Source: Paenibacillus oralis
GTDB taxonomy: Bacteria; Bacillota; Bacilli; Paenibacillales; Paenibacillaceae
NCBI RefSeq assembly: GCF_003863965.1
Contig: NZ_RRCN01000001.1
Location: 5,825,071 to 5,889,070 of the forward strand
DNA: 64,000 nt
Direction of reading: 5' to 3'
In this document: in pieces, positions 16,912-25,543 of the stretch
How the letters are laid out: every line of letters starts with the position of its first letter
Numbering within the stretch: the first letter of the stretch is position 1
Made by a program: the position numbers and the translations under genes
Notes under the pieces: generated by a model
Databases searched by the model: none
Told to the model about the DNA's origin: nothing
The model's input: the letters and a program-made list of their open reading frames with translations, nothing else

Positions 16912-17775
16912 TCAAATCCATCTCACCACTGGGTCATTACGGTCGACGCCCCGAGGCGAACGATATTTCGGGTACCCTAACGTAATGGCCGAATACACCT
17001 GCATTCCTTTGGGAATGTTTAAAATTTTGGCCAAAGTCCCGGGCGCTCCGGTCGCATACCCGATGATGCAGCTGCCGAGGCCCATCGTTTCCGCCTGCAG
17101 CATCAGGTAATCCTGGGCGGTCAGGCAATTATCCTTGCCCATCAGGTTTCCTTTGCTCCCATAAATAAAGATGACGCACGGCGCGCCCCGGAACACGGGC
17201 TTTTCGCCTTGCTCATGCTTGCGCACCACAGCTTTGAAATCCGGCAACACTTTGCCCAGCTCTTCCATTAAATGCGGTGTAAACAAGCTTAAAAACTTGC
17301 GGACCGGGGCCTTCATCCAAAAAATCAGAGATTTGTAATACCCGATCAGCCGCTCCTCGAGTTCATCAAGCGTCGGCCGGTCCGTCACCACGATATAACG
17401 CCGGTCCTGCGAGTTCGTATCGCTGGGCGCCTGCTGGGCGATTTCCAGCAACTTGCCGATTCTGTCCCGCGGCACTGGGGTGTTCTTGAAATGGCGAATC
17501 GACCGTTTGGAACGCAGCAGCAATTCCATATCTTCCGGCGCCACGCGCGGCCGTTTCTCTTTAAAGGCAACCGTCTTCTCCCTCCGGAGCCGGTTATGGC
17601 TGATCGCTTCGGCCGGACAGATCGCCACGCAATGGCCGCAACTGATGCAGTTCTGCTCATTGACCGGATCAGGGTAGGCTCCCGGCCGGGCGGGCGCAAA
17701 CACATCGTCAACACATATCGCCGAGCAAAGGCCGCAGGTCCGGCAAAGCTCTTGATCAATTCGCAGCAAATTCAT
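16912..17775 (-). CDS. Nitroreductase-family protein with N-terminal 2[4Fe-4S] ferredoxin domain
   Basis: A 287-residue two-domain protein. Residues 1-60 hold two CxxCxxCxxxC motifs (CRTCGLCSAIC and CISCGHCVAIC, each followed later by CP), so two 4Fe-4S clusters. Residues about 85-287 are an FMN-binding nitroreductase domain (LLRSKRSIRHFKNTPVPRDR, AQQAPSDTNSQDRRYIVV, GLGSCIIGYAT). It should pass electrons from ferredoxin clusters to FMN and reduce a conjugated or nitro-type substrate. Its start overlaps the CrtI-like gene by 20 nt, so it is the last, translationally coupled gene of the polyketide operon. Reduction of a double bond in the polyene product is a reasonable guess. Confidence 0.88.
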   Translation of the reverse strand: MNLLRIDQELCRTCGLCSAICVDDVFAPARPGAYPDPVNEQNCISCGHCVAICPAEAISHNRLRREKTVAFKEKRPRVAPEDMELLLRSKRSIRHFKNTPVPRDRIGKLLEIAQQAPSDTNSQDRRYIVVTDRPTLDELEERLIGYYKSLIFWMKAPVRKFLSLFTPHLMEELGKVLPDFKAVVRKHEQGEKPVFRGAPCVIFIYGSKGNLMGKDNCLTAQDYLMLQAETMGLGSCIIGYATGAPGTLAKILNIPKGMQVYSAITLGYPKYRSPRGVDRNDPVVRWI

Positions 17776-19891
17776 CCGCGACGCCTCCTTTCATTTGCAG
17801 ATTTTTCGCTTCCTCCGCCCGCCATTTCCCGATATCGGCCGCGCAAATGCGCCCCGACACGACGGCCGGCTCCACCCCGGCCCCCGGAAACACCGAAGCC
17901 CCGGCCAAATACAGCCCTTTCAGCGGAGTTTTAAAGAACGGCCGTTTCGTGGCGATCGACTGATCCAAGGAATACACCGCGCCTTCCGGCATCAGGTTGT
18001 AACGCTCAAACGTTTTGGGCGTGGCCGCTTCCCGGAAAACGATCCGGTCTTTCAACCCGGGTATATGCTTGTCCACCTGCTCGATCAGCACTTGGGCAAT
18101 CTCGTTTTTACGCTGAACGTACTCCGGCGTCCCCCTGTCCGGAAAATCCCCGTAACGGATCCCCTTATCCAGCAAAATCGTCACACTGGCTTGGCCCGGT
18201 GGTGCCAAGCGGGCGTCGGCGTTTGAATTGATGGTGACTTCCCAGCCTTCCTGCGGATTTTTGATCAGAATCGGGTATGGGGATAAGTCCATATCAACGC
18301 CCAGATACAGCAGGAAAAACGAGGTGGACATGCGCAGTTCGCGGATACCGGCCAAAAAACGGGGATCCAGTTGCCCCGGGGGCAACAGCCGGGTAAAGGT
18401 TGATTTCGCATCGGCATTGGAGACGACCACGGGACTGAAAAATGCTCCCTTCGCCGTCTTGATGCCTTTGACCCGGCCCTGTTCGGCCAGAATCCCTTCC
18501 ACCTTCGTTCTCAGGAAAACCTTCCCGCCATGCCGTTCGACACTTGTCCTCAATGCCTCCGCAAAAGCTTGCGCTCCGCCTTTGACGGAATAACCGCCGT
18601 AGAGCGGAAAGGTCAGGCAAGCCGCCAAGGCGTTGATGGCCTGCGTCTCGTGGGCCTCCGTTCCCATGTAAACCATCAAGGCCGAGAGAATCGCTTTCAA
18701 GTCCTCATCGGCAAAAAATTCGTCGAGCTTCTGCCGGTAGGTCGCCTGCATCCATCCGTAGGCGTGCTTGCGTTTCCGCGGATAGGCAAGAAGCTCCGGC
18801 AAGCCGAATCGTGTGGCGAGCAACTCGGGCGAAAAAATCATCCCGTGGACGCCGGCTTCCCGGTAACATTCATCATAGGCCGCCTTCGCCTCCGCGAAAA
18901 ACCGGGCCAGGTTCCCGCTTTCTGCGGGAAACATCCGCGACAGCATGGCAACCAGTTCATCCGTGTCCGGCGGCAGATCGATGCGCTGCCCCCCATACAG
19001 ATACCGGGTGCTGTTGCGCACGAACAGCTCCGATCGGTTCAGCCCGAGTTCCCGCAGCAAAAAGCTGACCGGGCCAGCCTCTCCCAGGCCGCTGACATCC
19101 TCGACTCCGGTGTTGAACGTAAACCCGCGGCGGGAAAAGGAAGAGCAATACCCTCCCACATGATACTGATGTTCAAACACCCCCACCCGGTAACCCCGTT
19201 TGGCCAGCAGGGCGGCGCAGGTCAATCCGCCGATCCCCGCTCCGATGACGATGATGTCGAATTCTCCCGGAGCCCGCTTCCGCTCGCGATCAACCTCAAC
19301 CCGCCAATCGTTTCTGCGGAAATCCCGCACATTCAGCAGCACGGGGGAGATGTAGGTAAAAACAATCGACAATAGCACAGCCAGCAAAATAGCAGCGAGC
19401 GAGATAACCCGCGCGGCCGGACCGAAGGCAAAACCGAACAATACCGCTAGAGCGCCGAACACCGCGGCCCATCCGAGCGTCATGATCCGGTTCATCTCCC
19501 CGAACGCCGAATCGTTCGCAGCGGCGCCGGAGCGGTCCTTGGCCGTATATCCGGCCGTCAGCGGTTTGCCGAGCAGCAGCGTCGCCCCCGTGACCGCCAA
19601 TAATAACAGGTTGCCCCAGACCGCATAGTCGTCCAGCCACGCCTCGGGCAGCCCGAAGCGGGCGGCCGGGACAAACGCCGCAAAATGGACAGCCGACGCG
19701 ACATCCAGCCCTAAGGCGGACGAACGGCCGATTTTGTAAAGCAATAATCCCCCCGTTAGAACCAGTGGGAGACAGAGAATCATTAGATTCCGGCTGGCTC
19801 CGCTCCACCAGAACACGAGCCATGGCGTCAGCGAAACCAGAAAGTCCAGCATGCCGGGATATCCCCCGACGGGCGGTTTGGATTTAATCAC
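17756..19891 (-). CDS. CrtI/CrtISO-like FAD oxidoreductase fused to an N-terminal membrane domain
   Basis: A 711-residue protein from GTG 19891, chosen because AAGGAGG lies 5 nt upstream; an ATG-like frame to 19993 overlaps the preceding gene far more. Residues about 10-180 contain five or six hydrophobic spans (FLVSLTPWLVFWWSGAS, LMILCLPLVLTGGLLLY, NLLLLAVTGATLLLG, VISLAAILLAVLLSIVF). FDIIVIGAGIGGLTCAALLA at about 200 is the dinucleotide-binding start of a phytoene desaturase/isomerase-type enzyme, with YHVGGYCSSF, GGYSVKGGAQAFAEAL and the C-terminal GLYLAGASVFPGAGV FAD segment. With no other carotenoid gene nearby, the substrate is more likely the polyketide chain. It overlaps the stop of the phosphopantetheinyl transferase gene. 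Confidence 0.85.
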   Translation of the reverse strand: MIKSKPPVGGYPGMLDFLVSLTPWLVFWWSGASRNLMILCLPLVLTGGLLLYKIGRSSALGLDVASAVHFAAFVPAARFGLPEAWLDDYAVWGNLLLLAVTGATLLLGKPLTAGYTAKDRSGAAANDSAFGEMNRIMTLGWAAVFGALAVLFGFAFGPAARVISLAAILLAVLLSIVFTYISPVLLNVRDFRRNDWRVEVDRERKRAPGEFDIIVIGAGIGGLTCAALLAKRGYRVGVFEHQYHVGGYCSSFSRRGFTFNTGVEDVSGLGEAGPVSFLLRELGLNRSELFVRNSTRYLYGGQRIDLPPDTDELVAMLSRMFPAESGNLARFFAEAKAAYDECYREAGVHGMIFSPELLATRFGLPELLAYPRKRKHAYGWMQATYRQKLDEFFADEDLKAILSALMVYMGTEAHETQAINALAACLTFPLYGGYSVKGGAQAFAEALRTSVERHGGKVFLRTKVEGILAEQGRVKGIKTAKGAFFSPVVVSNADAKSTFTRLLPPGQLDPRFLAGIRELRMSTSFFLLYLGVDMDLSPYPILIKNPQEGWEVTINSNADARLAPPGQASVTILLDKGIRYGDFPDRGTPEYVQRKNEIAQVLIEQVDKHIPGLKDRIVFREAATPKTFERYNLMPEGAVYSLDQSIATKRPFFKTPLKGLYLAGASVFPGAGVEPAVVSGRICAADIGKWRAEEAKNLQMKGGVADEFAAN

Positions 19892-20732
19892 GCGAACCTC
19901 CTTGTTGGGCGGAAAATAACAAGCAAACGACACCGCATACCCCGTCCCGGACATCGTAATACATGACGCCCCGGGGGCGGGGCCGGGGAGCATACCGCTC
20001 CAGCCCGCCGTTTAGTTCCAGGCGGACGCGGCAAGCGCCCTCCCCGTTCTCCAAAGCATGAAAACGCAAGGAAGAAAAACCGCGGGAAAAACCGGTGCCC
20101 AGCGCCTTTCCCGCCGCTTCCTTCAAGCTCCACATCAGCAGGCACCACTCATCCGCAGCGTACCGCCGGAAAACCTCGCTCATCCATTGCCGCTCTTCCG
20201 GAACAAGGAACAAACCGGGGAGTCCTTCTTCGACAGGCCTGATCTGCTCGATATCGATGCCGACCAGGCAGCGCTCCCCGACCGCCGCCCCAAGCATGCG
20301 GCCGCCATGGGCCAGAGAGACCGACAGTCCCTGGCTCGCCCGATCTTTACCGATGGATATATAGGGCATTCCCTGGCGGTCCCCCCGTTCCACTTGAAGC
20401 AGGGCGATGTCCCGTTCATGGCCCACGTGCCAGCCGCGGCGCTCCTCCACATAATCACGGATGAGACGCTTGGCCAGCAGCCGCGTATGGAGCAGCTCCC
20501 GCTGCCGCCGCGGATTGCGGAATAACGAGCGGTATCTTGCGATTTCAGTGGGGGCGAGGATGCGCTCCGCCAGCAGCAGATCCTCGAGAAAGCTTCCGCC
20601 AAGCTCAGCGGCGGCGGCCCCAGCGGGGGCATACGGCGCCATCGTCCAGCGCAGCGCCGCATTCCGCCCCTCTTCCGCAAACCGGACGGTTTCCCCGGTA
20701 AACAACGGCTTAGAACAAATCGTGATCTCCAT
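19884..20732 (-). CDS. Sfp-type 4'-phosphopantetheinyl transferase
   Basis: A 282-residue protein with the two signature motifs of the family: VGIDIEQ near residue 155, which binds magnesium, and WSLKEAAGKALGTGF near 202-216. Its size fits the Sfp/Gsp group. It attaches phosphopantetheine from CoA to the serines of the two carrier domains encoded just upstream. It overlaps the megasynthase gene by 23 nt and the next gene by 8 nt, so it is locked into the operon. A dedicated transferase inside the cluster supports the idea that the carrier proteins are not primed by the fatty acid synthase enzyme. Confidence 0.93.
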   Translation of the reverse strand: MEITICSKPLFTGETVRFAEEGRNAALRWTMAPYAPAGAAAAELGGSFLEDLLLAERILAPTEIARYRSLFRNPRRQRELLHTRLLAKRLIRDYVEERRGWHVGHERDIALLQVERGDRQGMPYISIGKDRASQGLSVSLAHGGRMLGAAVGERCLVGIDIEQIRPVEEGLPGLFLVPEERQWMSEVFRRYAADEWCLLMWSLKEAAGKALGTGFSRGFSSLRFHALENGEGACRVRLELNGGLERYAPRPRPRGVMYYDVRDGVCGVVCLLFSAQQGGSRD

Positions 20733-23700
20733 GGACCTTGGCGATGCGAATCAGATGCAGATCGATCATGTCGAAGATCAGCCGGTTCTGGGCATCAACC
20801 ACCTGGGCATGAAAATCCACCGTTTCTCCCTCGTCCCTTAACAGGCGGCAGTGCACGTAGACCGTTTCTCCCTTCTTGAAAGGACGGTACAGCACGGCGT
20901 CACCGATCCCTCTGGGCACGATGATGTTGCCGTGTTTATGGAAATCATTAAACAGCATGCAGCGGCCGATGTTATCGATCGTGATCGGCGAGATCAGCAT
21001 ATCCGTCTCCGCCGCGTAGGAGAAAATCCGCCGGTCGTCGGGCACCGTCACCTGCCCCACCACGACATCGTCGTTTATATATCCCACGTAGTCCAGGCAC
21101 CGGAAGGTCGGACCGAAGGAAATCAAATGATCGGTCATGGCGTAAAACCGTTCGATATCCATCGGCTTGGACTCGTGAATCGCCCGGACAACATCCGTAT
21201 CGGCCGTCCGTGGGGCCAGACGCTCGCGCTCAAACACGGCATAGCCGGAGGAGTGCAGCCGTTCCTTCTCCAACACTTGCCCCTGGCGGTTATAGAAATC
21301 CGAGCGAATCTCCGCCCTGATCTCTTTTCGCGTATCGCTTCTTCCCACCACTTCCGCTTTCATGTCCAACGTCAGCGGGCTGCCCTCAAAATATTTCACG
21401 AACTTGCTGAACTCCACGCTATGAATCCGGGTCCCCACCAGCTGCGAATCCGCGCCATGGATCCGGTTCATCAACATGCCCAGTTCGCCGAAAGCTTCGA
21501 CATGCATGACGCCGGCGAACACGTATTTGCCCTCCACGAGATGATCCTTCAGATAGATGTCCTCCTGGACCGTCAAATCCTTTTGCACCTCAAGCACTTC
21601 GTTGGTGGAGCGTTTAACCCGCTGCAGCAGCGGATAATGAACCCGGTCGGTCACTTCGCCGCGCGCGCCGAAATGAACCTGTACTTCTCCGCCCGCTTCG
21701 TCCAGCGCGTCCATTTGGCCAAGCGGCCGGTTCGTGCCGAGGCTTCCGTAATACAGCACCTCCGGGAAGCTGCCGCCGTACACGACTTCCTCCAGGAAGC
21801 GCCGGGTCCCTTCCCGGCTGCCGATAAATTCGAGGCCGCGCTGCTCCTTTTGGATTTTCTGCACCTGCGGATCGGTGGCCATGCCCACCTCGTCCCAGGC
21901 GGTCCAGCCCATGACGAAGGCTTTCAGTTCCGGCCGCTTGCGGAACAACTGGAACGACATGCGGACGATGATGTCCGCGCCGCCGGCATAATCCACTTGG
22001 CCGTCCATCCCGAAGCGGCCGGATACCGAACCGATGCTGGCGAAAAACCGCAGCGGCTCGTCCGCGAATTCACGGTAAAGGTGAAAGAAACCGTTGGCTT
22101 TGACCCTGACCACGTTTAGCGAATGGATCTCGGGTTTTTTAGGCACCTTACCAAAGGACGGCAGTCCGGCGCCATTGACGATCCCCGTCACTTTGCCGAA
22201 TTTGCTGCGAATCTCCGCGGCCAGCCGGCGGACGTCATCACGGTCCGAAACGTCACAGCGGTAGTAATGGAAGCGATACCCCACATCCTTGACCGATTGC
22301 AGGTTGCGGTACAGCGCTGCCGCCCCCTTCAGCTTCTCCAGCTCCTGCTTGATCTGGATCGGCGTGAGCTGGGGATGCTCCAGCTTCATCCGCTGAAAAA
22401 ACGCCGCGCTGTACTGTTCAAACTCCGCTTCGGAGAAATGGAGCCATTCCTCGTCGCCGCGCGGCAGCTCCGTCCGCCCGGTCACGATGATCGTCGGGCG
22501 GAACAGCTCCGCCAGGCCCTTGACGCATTCAAAAATAATCCCTCTGCCGCCGCCCGAAACCAGAATGACGTCCTCTTCCCCCAGCCGGAGCGGTTCTGCC
22601 ACCCGATCCGGTTCAATCGGGGCCGGCAGCACCTGGATCGTTTTTCTCCGTCCCTGCACGTAGCCGATTTCGATCAGCGGTTCGATCAGGCTAAACTCCT
22701 TCAGCAGCGTTTCGGCTGTAAGCGCGATGTCCCTTGTATCGCTCAGATCAACGACTTTGCCGCCAAAATCGTCAAATTCCTTCTCCATGCTCTTGAAGAA
22801 GCCGGCCGTCAAAGCGCCCACAGGATTAAAAGAGGTTTCCCGCTCCATCCCGAAGACCCCGCCGATGTTCGTTGCCGCGAAACAGCCCGCTTCGCTCCCG
22901 TGCCGCTCGACGTCCTCATAAACCGCCTTCGCCGTTTGGAACAGCAAATTAAAGCTGCTATCCACTTCCCGGTGCCAGGCTTCCTCGTCGATGTCAAAAT
23001 AGGACAGCTCCGGGGCCAGCGGATACAAATAAATGAACCCGTGGATATCGTTCAGCCGGGTTTTGGCTTCCTCCAGCGACTGCTTGAATAACTCGGGGCG
23101 GTCAAAATCCGTGCGGATGCCCGCCGGCCCGTATTTTTCCGGCGCTGCCGAGAGGATGCTAAGCTCCGCTCCCCGTAGGGCGAGCTGCTCCGCCAGTTTA
23201 GCGGTAATCTCCCCGCCCAGCCGGTCCTCCACGACGATAAATCCCTTGCCATGGAACGCAAACGCCCGCCCGGCGGCCGCATCGTATTCCCGCTCAACGG
23301 TCACGGGCACATACCGCCGAGCCACTTGCTCGCCGCTAAATTGCCGCAGCCATTCGCGGAGGCCCTCGTCCGTCCATTCGCGGCGCTCCTCCTCCACCGC
23401 CTTAGCCGCGGCCGCCGCAGGCATCACCTCCAGACGGTCCAGCGTATATTCGGCAATCTTGCGGATGGTGTTGAATTGCTTGATGTTCAAATCGGGATTG
23501 GCCTCGTAGCCGAACACTTCCCGAATTTGCACGAATATTTCCGCTTGTTTGACCGAATCGATGCCCAGGTCCGCTTCCAGATCCAGCTCGTCCTCCAGCA
23601 TATCCACCGGGTAGCCGGTCTTGGCCTGAATGATTTCCTTCACCCGGGCGAGCACTTCCGTGATGCTGGCGGCGGGGGCTGACGGCGGGAACAAATCCGC

Positions 23701-25524
23701 TTCGGCCGCCGGCGCGAACTCCAGCGGAGGTTCTTCGGCTTTCATTTCCTCCAGGCGGCCAACCGTGTATTCGGCGATTTTACGGATGGTGTTGAATTGC
23801 TTGATGTTCAAATCGGGATTGGCTTCATAGCCGAACACTTCCCGAATCTGCACGAAAATTTCCGCTTGCTTGACTGAATCGATGCCCAGGTCCGCTTCCA
23901 AATCCAGCTCGCCTTCCAGCATGTCCACCGGATAACCGGTCTTGGCCTGAATGATTTCCTTTACCCGTGCCTCGACCGCTTCCGGCGGCATGGTGGCCGC
24001 GGCTGAAGCCGGCCCGGAACTCACCGGGAACTTCTCCGTACTTTCTGCGGGCTCCGCGATTTCCTCTCCCAAAGCGACGCGGATACGGCCTAGAATCGCC
24101 GCGAGCGATATCTGTTCATCCAGGGGGATCTCGTTCTCCGTCAAACCAAATTGCGCCCGCAGCTTTTCGATAATGGACGGGAATACCTTGTTGTTCAGGG
24201 CAAGCTCCAGCTTCATCGGCCGGTCCGAAACGGCAATCGTTTCCCGAGGGTAGCCGGTGGCGAATTGAATGATTCCGATCACCGTTTCGACGGTTTCGTC
24301 CCGGCGCTCGGCAGGTTCAGAAACCGGTTTCGACGCAGGGAATACCTCCGGCCCTGCCGGTTGTGACACTGCCAAGTACGGTGCTGCCGATTTCGACACT
24401 GCCGGCGGAGCCGCTGCGCTCGCTTTCTCCAGGCTTCCGTCCCCCAAGCGATGCACCTGCAAATAAGCGGTCAGCCGCTCCAGCGAGACGAGATCCCCGG
24501 TTGCCGCCACATTGCCCGCATGAGCATACACCGCCGTATCTCCCAAAATGCTTTTGACCAGCTTGGTCAGGATGTCCTTCGGCCCTACCTCGATAAAGAC
24601 GTTTCCCCCATGCGTGTCGTGCAGCCGGGTCACGATGTCATAAAAGCTGAACGGCTGCAGAAGCTGCCGGGACAGCAGGGAAGCCATTTCATCGGTCGTA
24701 AACCGGTGAGGCTCGTAAAAATCGCCCAAAATCGTTGAGTAAACACTAACCTGCGGCGGATGGTACGTAAACTCCAGCAGCTTTTTGCGGAACGCTTTGA
24801 CGGCCGGCCCCAGCAGCTTGGAATGAAACGCATGGGAAACCGCCAGCTTCGTGTACGCCACCCTTTCGGCTTCGCAGTTGGCGGCGATTTTATCGACCGC
24901 TTGCTGCGTGCCCGACACGACGACTTGATCCTGCGCATTGTGCAGGCTGACCGTGTAATAATCGCCGATGCCTCTGAGCGCCGCGTTCAATTCGGCGCTG
25001 CCGCGGGCGGCCTTCAAGCTGATCATCGTGCCCCGCAAGGAAGGATCGATGATATTGAGGGACCGGGCCCGGTAATAAGCGATCGTAAGCGCGTCCGCAA
25101 AAGAAAACACATTTGCCGCCGCCAGCGCGGCGATTTCTCCCAGGCTGTGGCCCAGATGGATATCCGCCCCTCCGGTCAGCGGCCGGATCAGCCGGTACAG
25201 CGCCATATTGGCCATAATGATGGCCGGCTGCATCACCTCGGCGGCGGTCAGGTTCTTTTCCGCTTGCGCCTTATTCTCTTCTCCCTCGTAAAATATCAAA
25301 TCGGTCAGCCTCCGGCCCGTCAACCGCTCGTAAACCTCGTCCGCCTCCCGCAGCGTATCCCGTACAACGGGAGAAACCCCGGCCAATTCCTTCAGCATGT
25401 TCGGATACTGGGAGCCGTGTCCGGTGAACAGGAAGACGGTTTTGTTCGCCGCAAGGCGGCCTTCCTGGCCGAAATAAACGCCCTGAGCTTCAAGCGCCCG
25501 GTAATTGATCGCTGTCATGTTCAT
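20710..25524 (-). CDS. PUFA-synthase-like polyketide synthase: AT-(vestigial ACP)-ACP-ACP-KR-DH
   Basis: A 1604-residue megasynthase read from ATG 25524 behind AGAAGGAG. The acyltransferase comes first (VFLFTGHGSQ, catalytic Ser in LGHSLGEIAAL, then VSHAFHSKLL). A degenerate carrier domain follows (coding 24090-24300) with no serine at the attachment site. Two intact carrier domains with LGIDSVKQAEIF follow, with serine codons at 23875-23877 and 23554-23556. The ketoreductase has VSGGGRGI for NADPH and SIGSVSGRFGMDGQVDYAGG with Ser/Tyr. A hot-dog dehydratase ends the protein (His in YLKDHLVEG, Asp in TIDNIGRC). There is no ketosynthase, which is encoded separately, and no enoyl reductase. The product should keep double bonds. 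It belongs with PfaA/HglE-type iterative synthases; the product itself is unknown. Confidence 0.9.
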   Translation of the reverse strand: MNMTAINYRALEAQGVYFGQEGRLAANKTVFLFTGHGSQYPNMLKELAGVSPVVRDTLREADEVYERLTGRRLTDLIFYEGEENKAQAEKNLTAAEVMQPAIIMANMALYRLIRPLTGGADIHLGHSLGEIAALAAANVFSFADALTIAYYRARSLNIIDPSLRGTMISLKAARGSAELNAALRGIGDYYTVSLHNAQDQVVVSGTQQAVDKIAANCEAERVAYTKLAVSHAFHSKLLGPAVKAFRKKLLEFTYHPPQVSVYSTILGDFYEPHRFTTDEMASLLSRQLLQPFSFYDIVTRLHDTHGGNVFIEVGPKDILTKLVKSILGDTAVYAHAGNVAATGDLVSLERLTAYLQVHRLGDGSLEKASAAAPPAVSKSAAPYLAVSQPAGPEVFPASKPVSEPAERRDETVETVIGIIQFATGYPRETIAVSDRPMKLELALNNKVFPSIIEKLRAQFGLTENEIPLDEQISLAAILGRIRVALGEEIAEPAESTEKFPVSSGPASAAATMPPEAVEARVKEIIQAKTGYPVDMLEGELDLEADLGIDSVKQAEIFVQIREVFGYEANPDLNIKQFNTIRKIAEYTVGRLEEMKAEEPPLEFAPAAEADLFPPSAPAASITEVLARVKEIIQAKTGYPVDMLEDELDLEADLGIDSVKQAEIFVQIREVFGYEANPDLNIKQFNTIRKIAEYTLDRLEVMPAAAAAKAVEEERREWTDEGLREWLRQFSGEQVARRYVPVTVEREYDAAAGRAFAFHGKGFIVVEDRLGGEITAKLAEQLALRGAELSILSAAPEKYGPAGIRTDFDRPELFKQSLEEAKTRLNDIHGFIYLYPLAPELSYFDIDEEAWHREVDSSFNLLFQTAKAVYEDVERHGSEAGCFAATNIGGVFGMERETSFNPVGALTAGFFKSMEKEFDDFGGKVVDLSDTRDIALTAETLLKEFSLIEPLIEIGYVQGRRKTIQVLPAPIEPDRVAEPLRLGEEDVILVSGGGRGIIFECVKGLAELFRPTIIVTGRTELPRGDEEWLHFSEAEFEQYSAAFFQRMKLEHPQLTPIQIKQELEKLKGAAALYRNLQSVKDVGYRFHYYRCDVSDRDDVRRLAAEIRSKFGKVTGIVNGAGLPSFGKVPKKPEIHSLNVVRVKANGFFHLYREFADEPLRFFASIGSVSGRFGMDGQVDYAGGADIIVRMSFQLFRKRPELKAFVMGWTAWDEVGMATDPQVQKIQKEQRGLEFIGSREGTRRFLEEVVYGGSFPEVLYYGSLGTNRPLGQMDALDEAGGEVQVHFGARGEVTDRVHYPLLQRVKRSTNEVLEVQKDLTVQEDIYLKDHLVEGKYVFAGVMHVEAFGELGMLMNRIHGADSQLVGTRIHSVEFSKFVKYFEGSPLTLDMKAEVVGRSDTRKEIRAEIRSDFYNRQGQVLEKERLHSSGYAVFERERLAPRTADTDVVRAIHESKPMDIERFYAMTDHLISFGPTFRCLDYVGYINDDVVVGQVTVPDDRRIFSYAAETDMLISPITIDNIGRCMLFNDFHKHGNIIVPRGIGDAVLYRPFKKGETVYVHCRLLRDEGETVDFHAQVVDAQNRLIFDMIDLHLIRIAKVHGDHDLF
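23440..23970 (-). repeat. Tandem, nearly identical carrier-domain coding repeats
   Basis: The coding sequences 23461-23590 and 23789-23920 differ at only about ten bases over 130, mostly synonymous. Each encodes TGYPVDML, the LGIDSVKQ attachment motif and NTIRKIAEYT. An Ala/Pro/Glu-rich linker of about 45 residues separates them. This implies recent duplication or gene conversion, as seen in PUFA synthases, where extra carriers raise yield. Confidence 0.9.
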
Positions 25525-25543
25525 GTCCAAATCGTCTCCTTCT

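Noticed and set aside
18530..19375. Plus-strand frame of about 280 codons opposite the CrtI-like gene
   Set aside because: Antisense to a gene with clear FAD motifs; low-complexity composition and no start signal.
17756..19891. Carotenoid biosynthesis locus
   Set aside because: A CrtI-like gene alone is not enough; phytoene synthase and isoprenoid genes are missing, and operon coupling ties it to the polyketide genes.
20851..23091. Long plus-strand open frames opposite the megasynthase gene
   Set aside because: They are antisense frames in GC-rich coding DNA, rich in Arg/His/Pro, with no ribosome sites or family motifs; the minus-strand domains are unmistakable.
23440..23970. Regularly spaced repeats as a possible CRISPR
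   Set aside because: Only two long copies, which encode carrier domains; no short repeats with unique spacers exist anywhere in the window.
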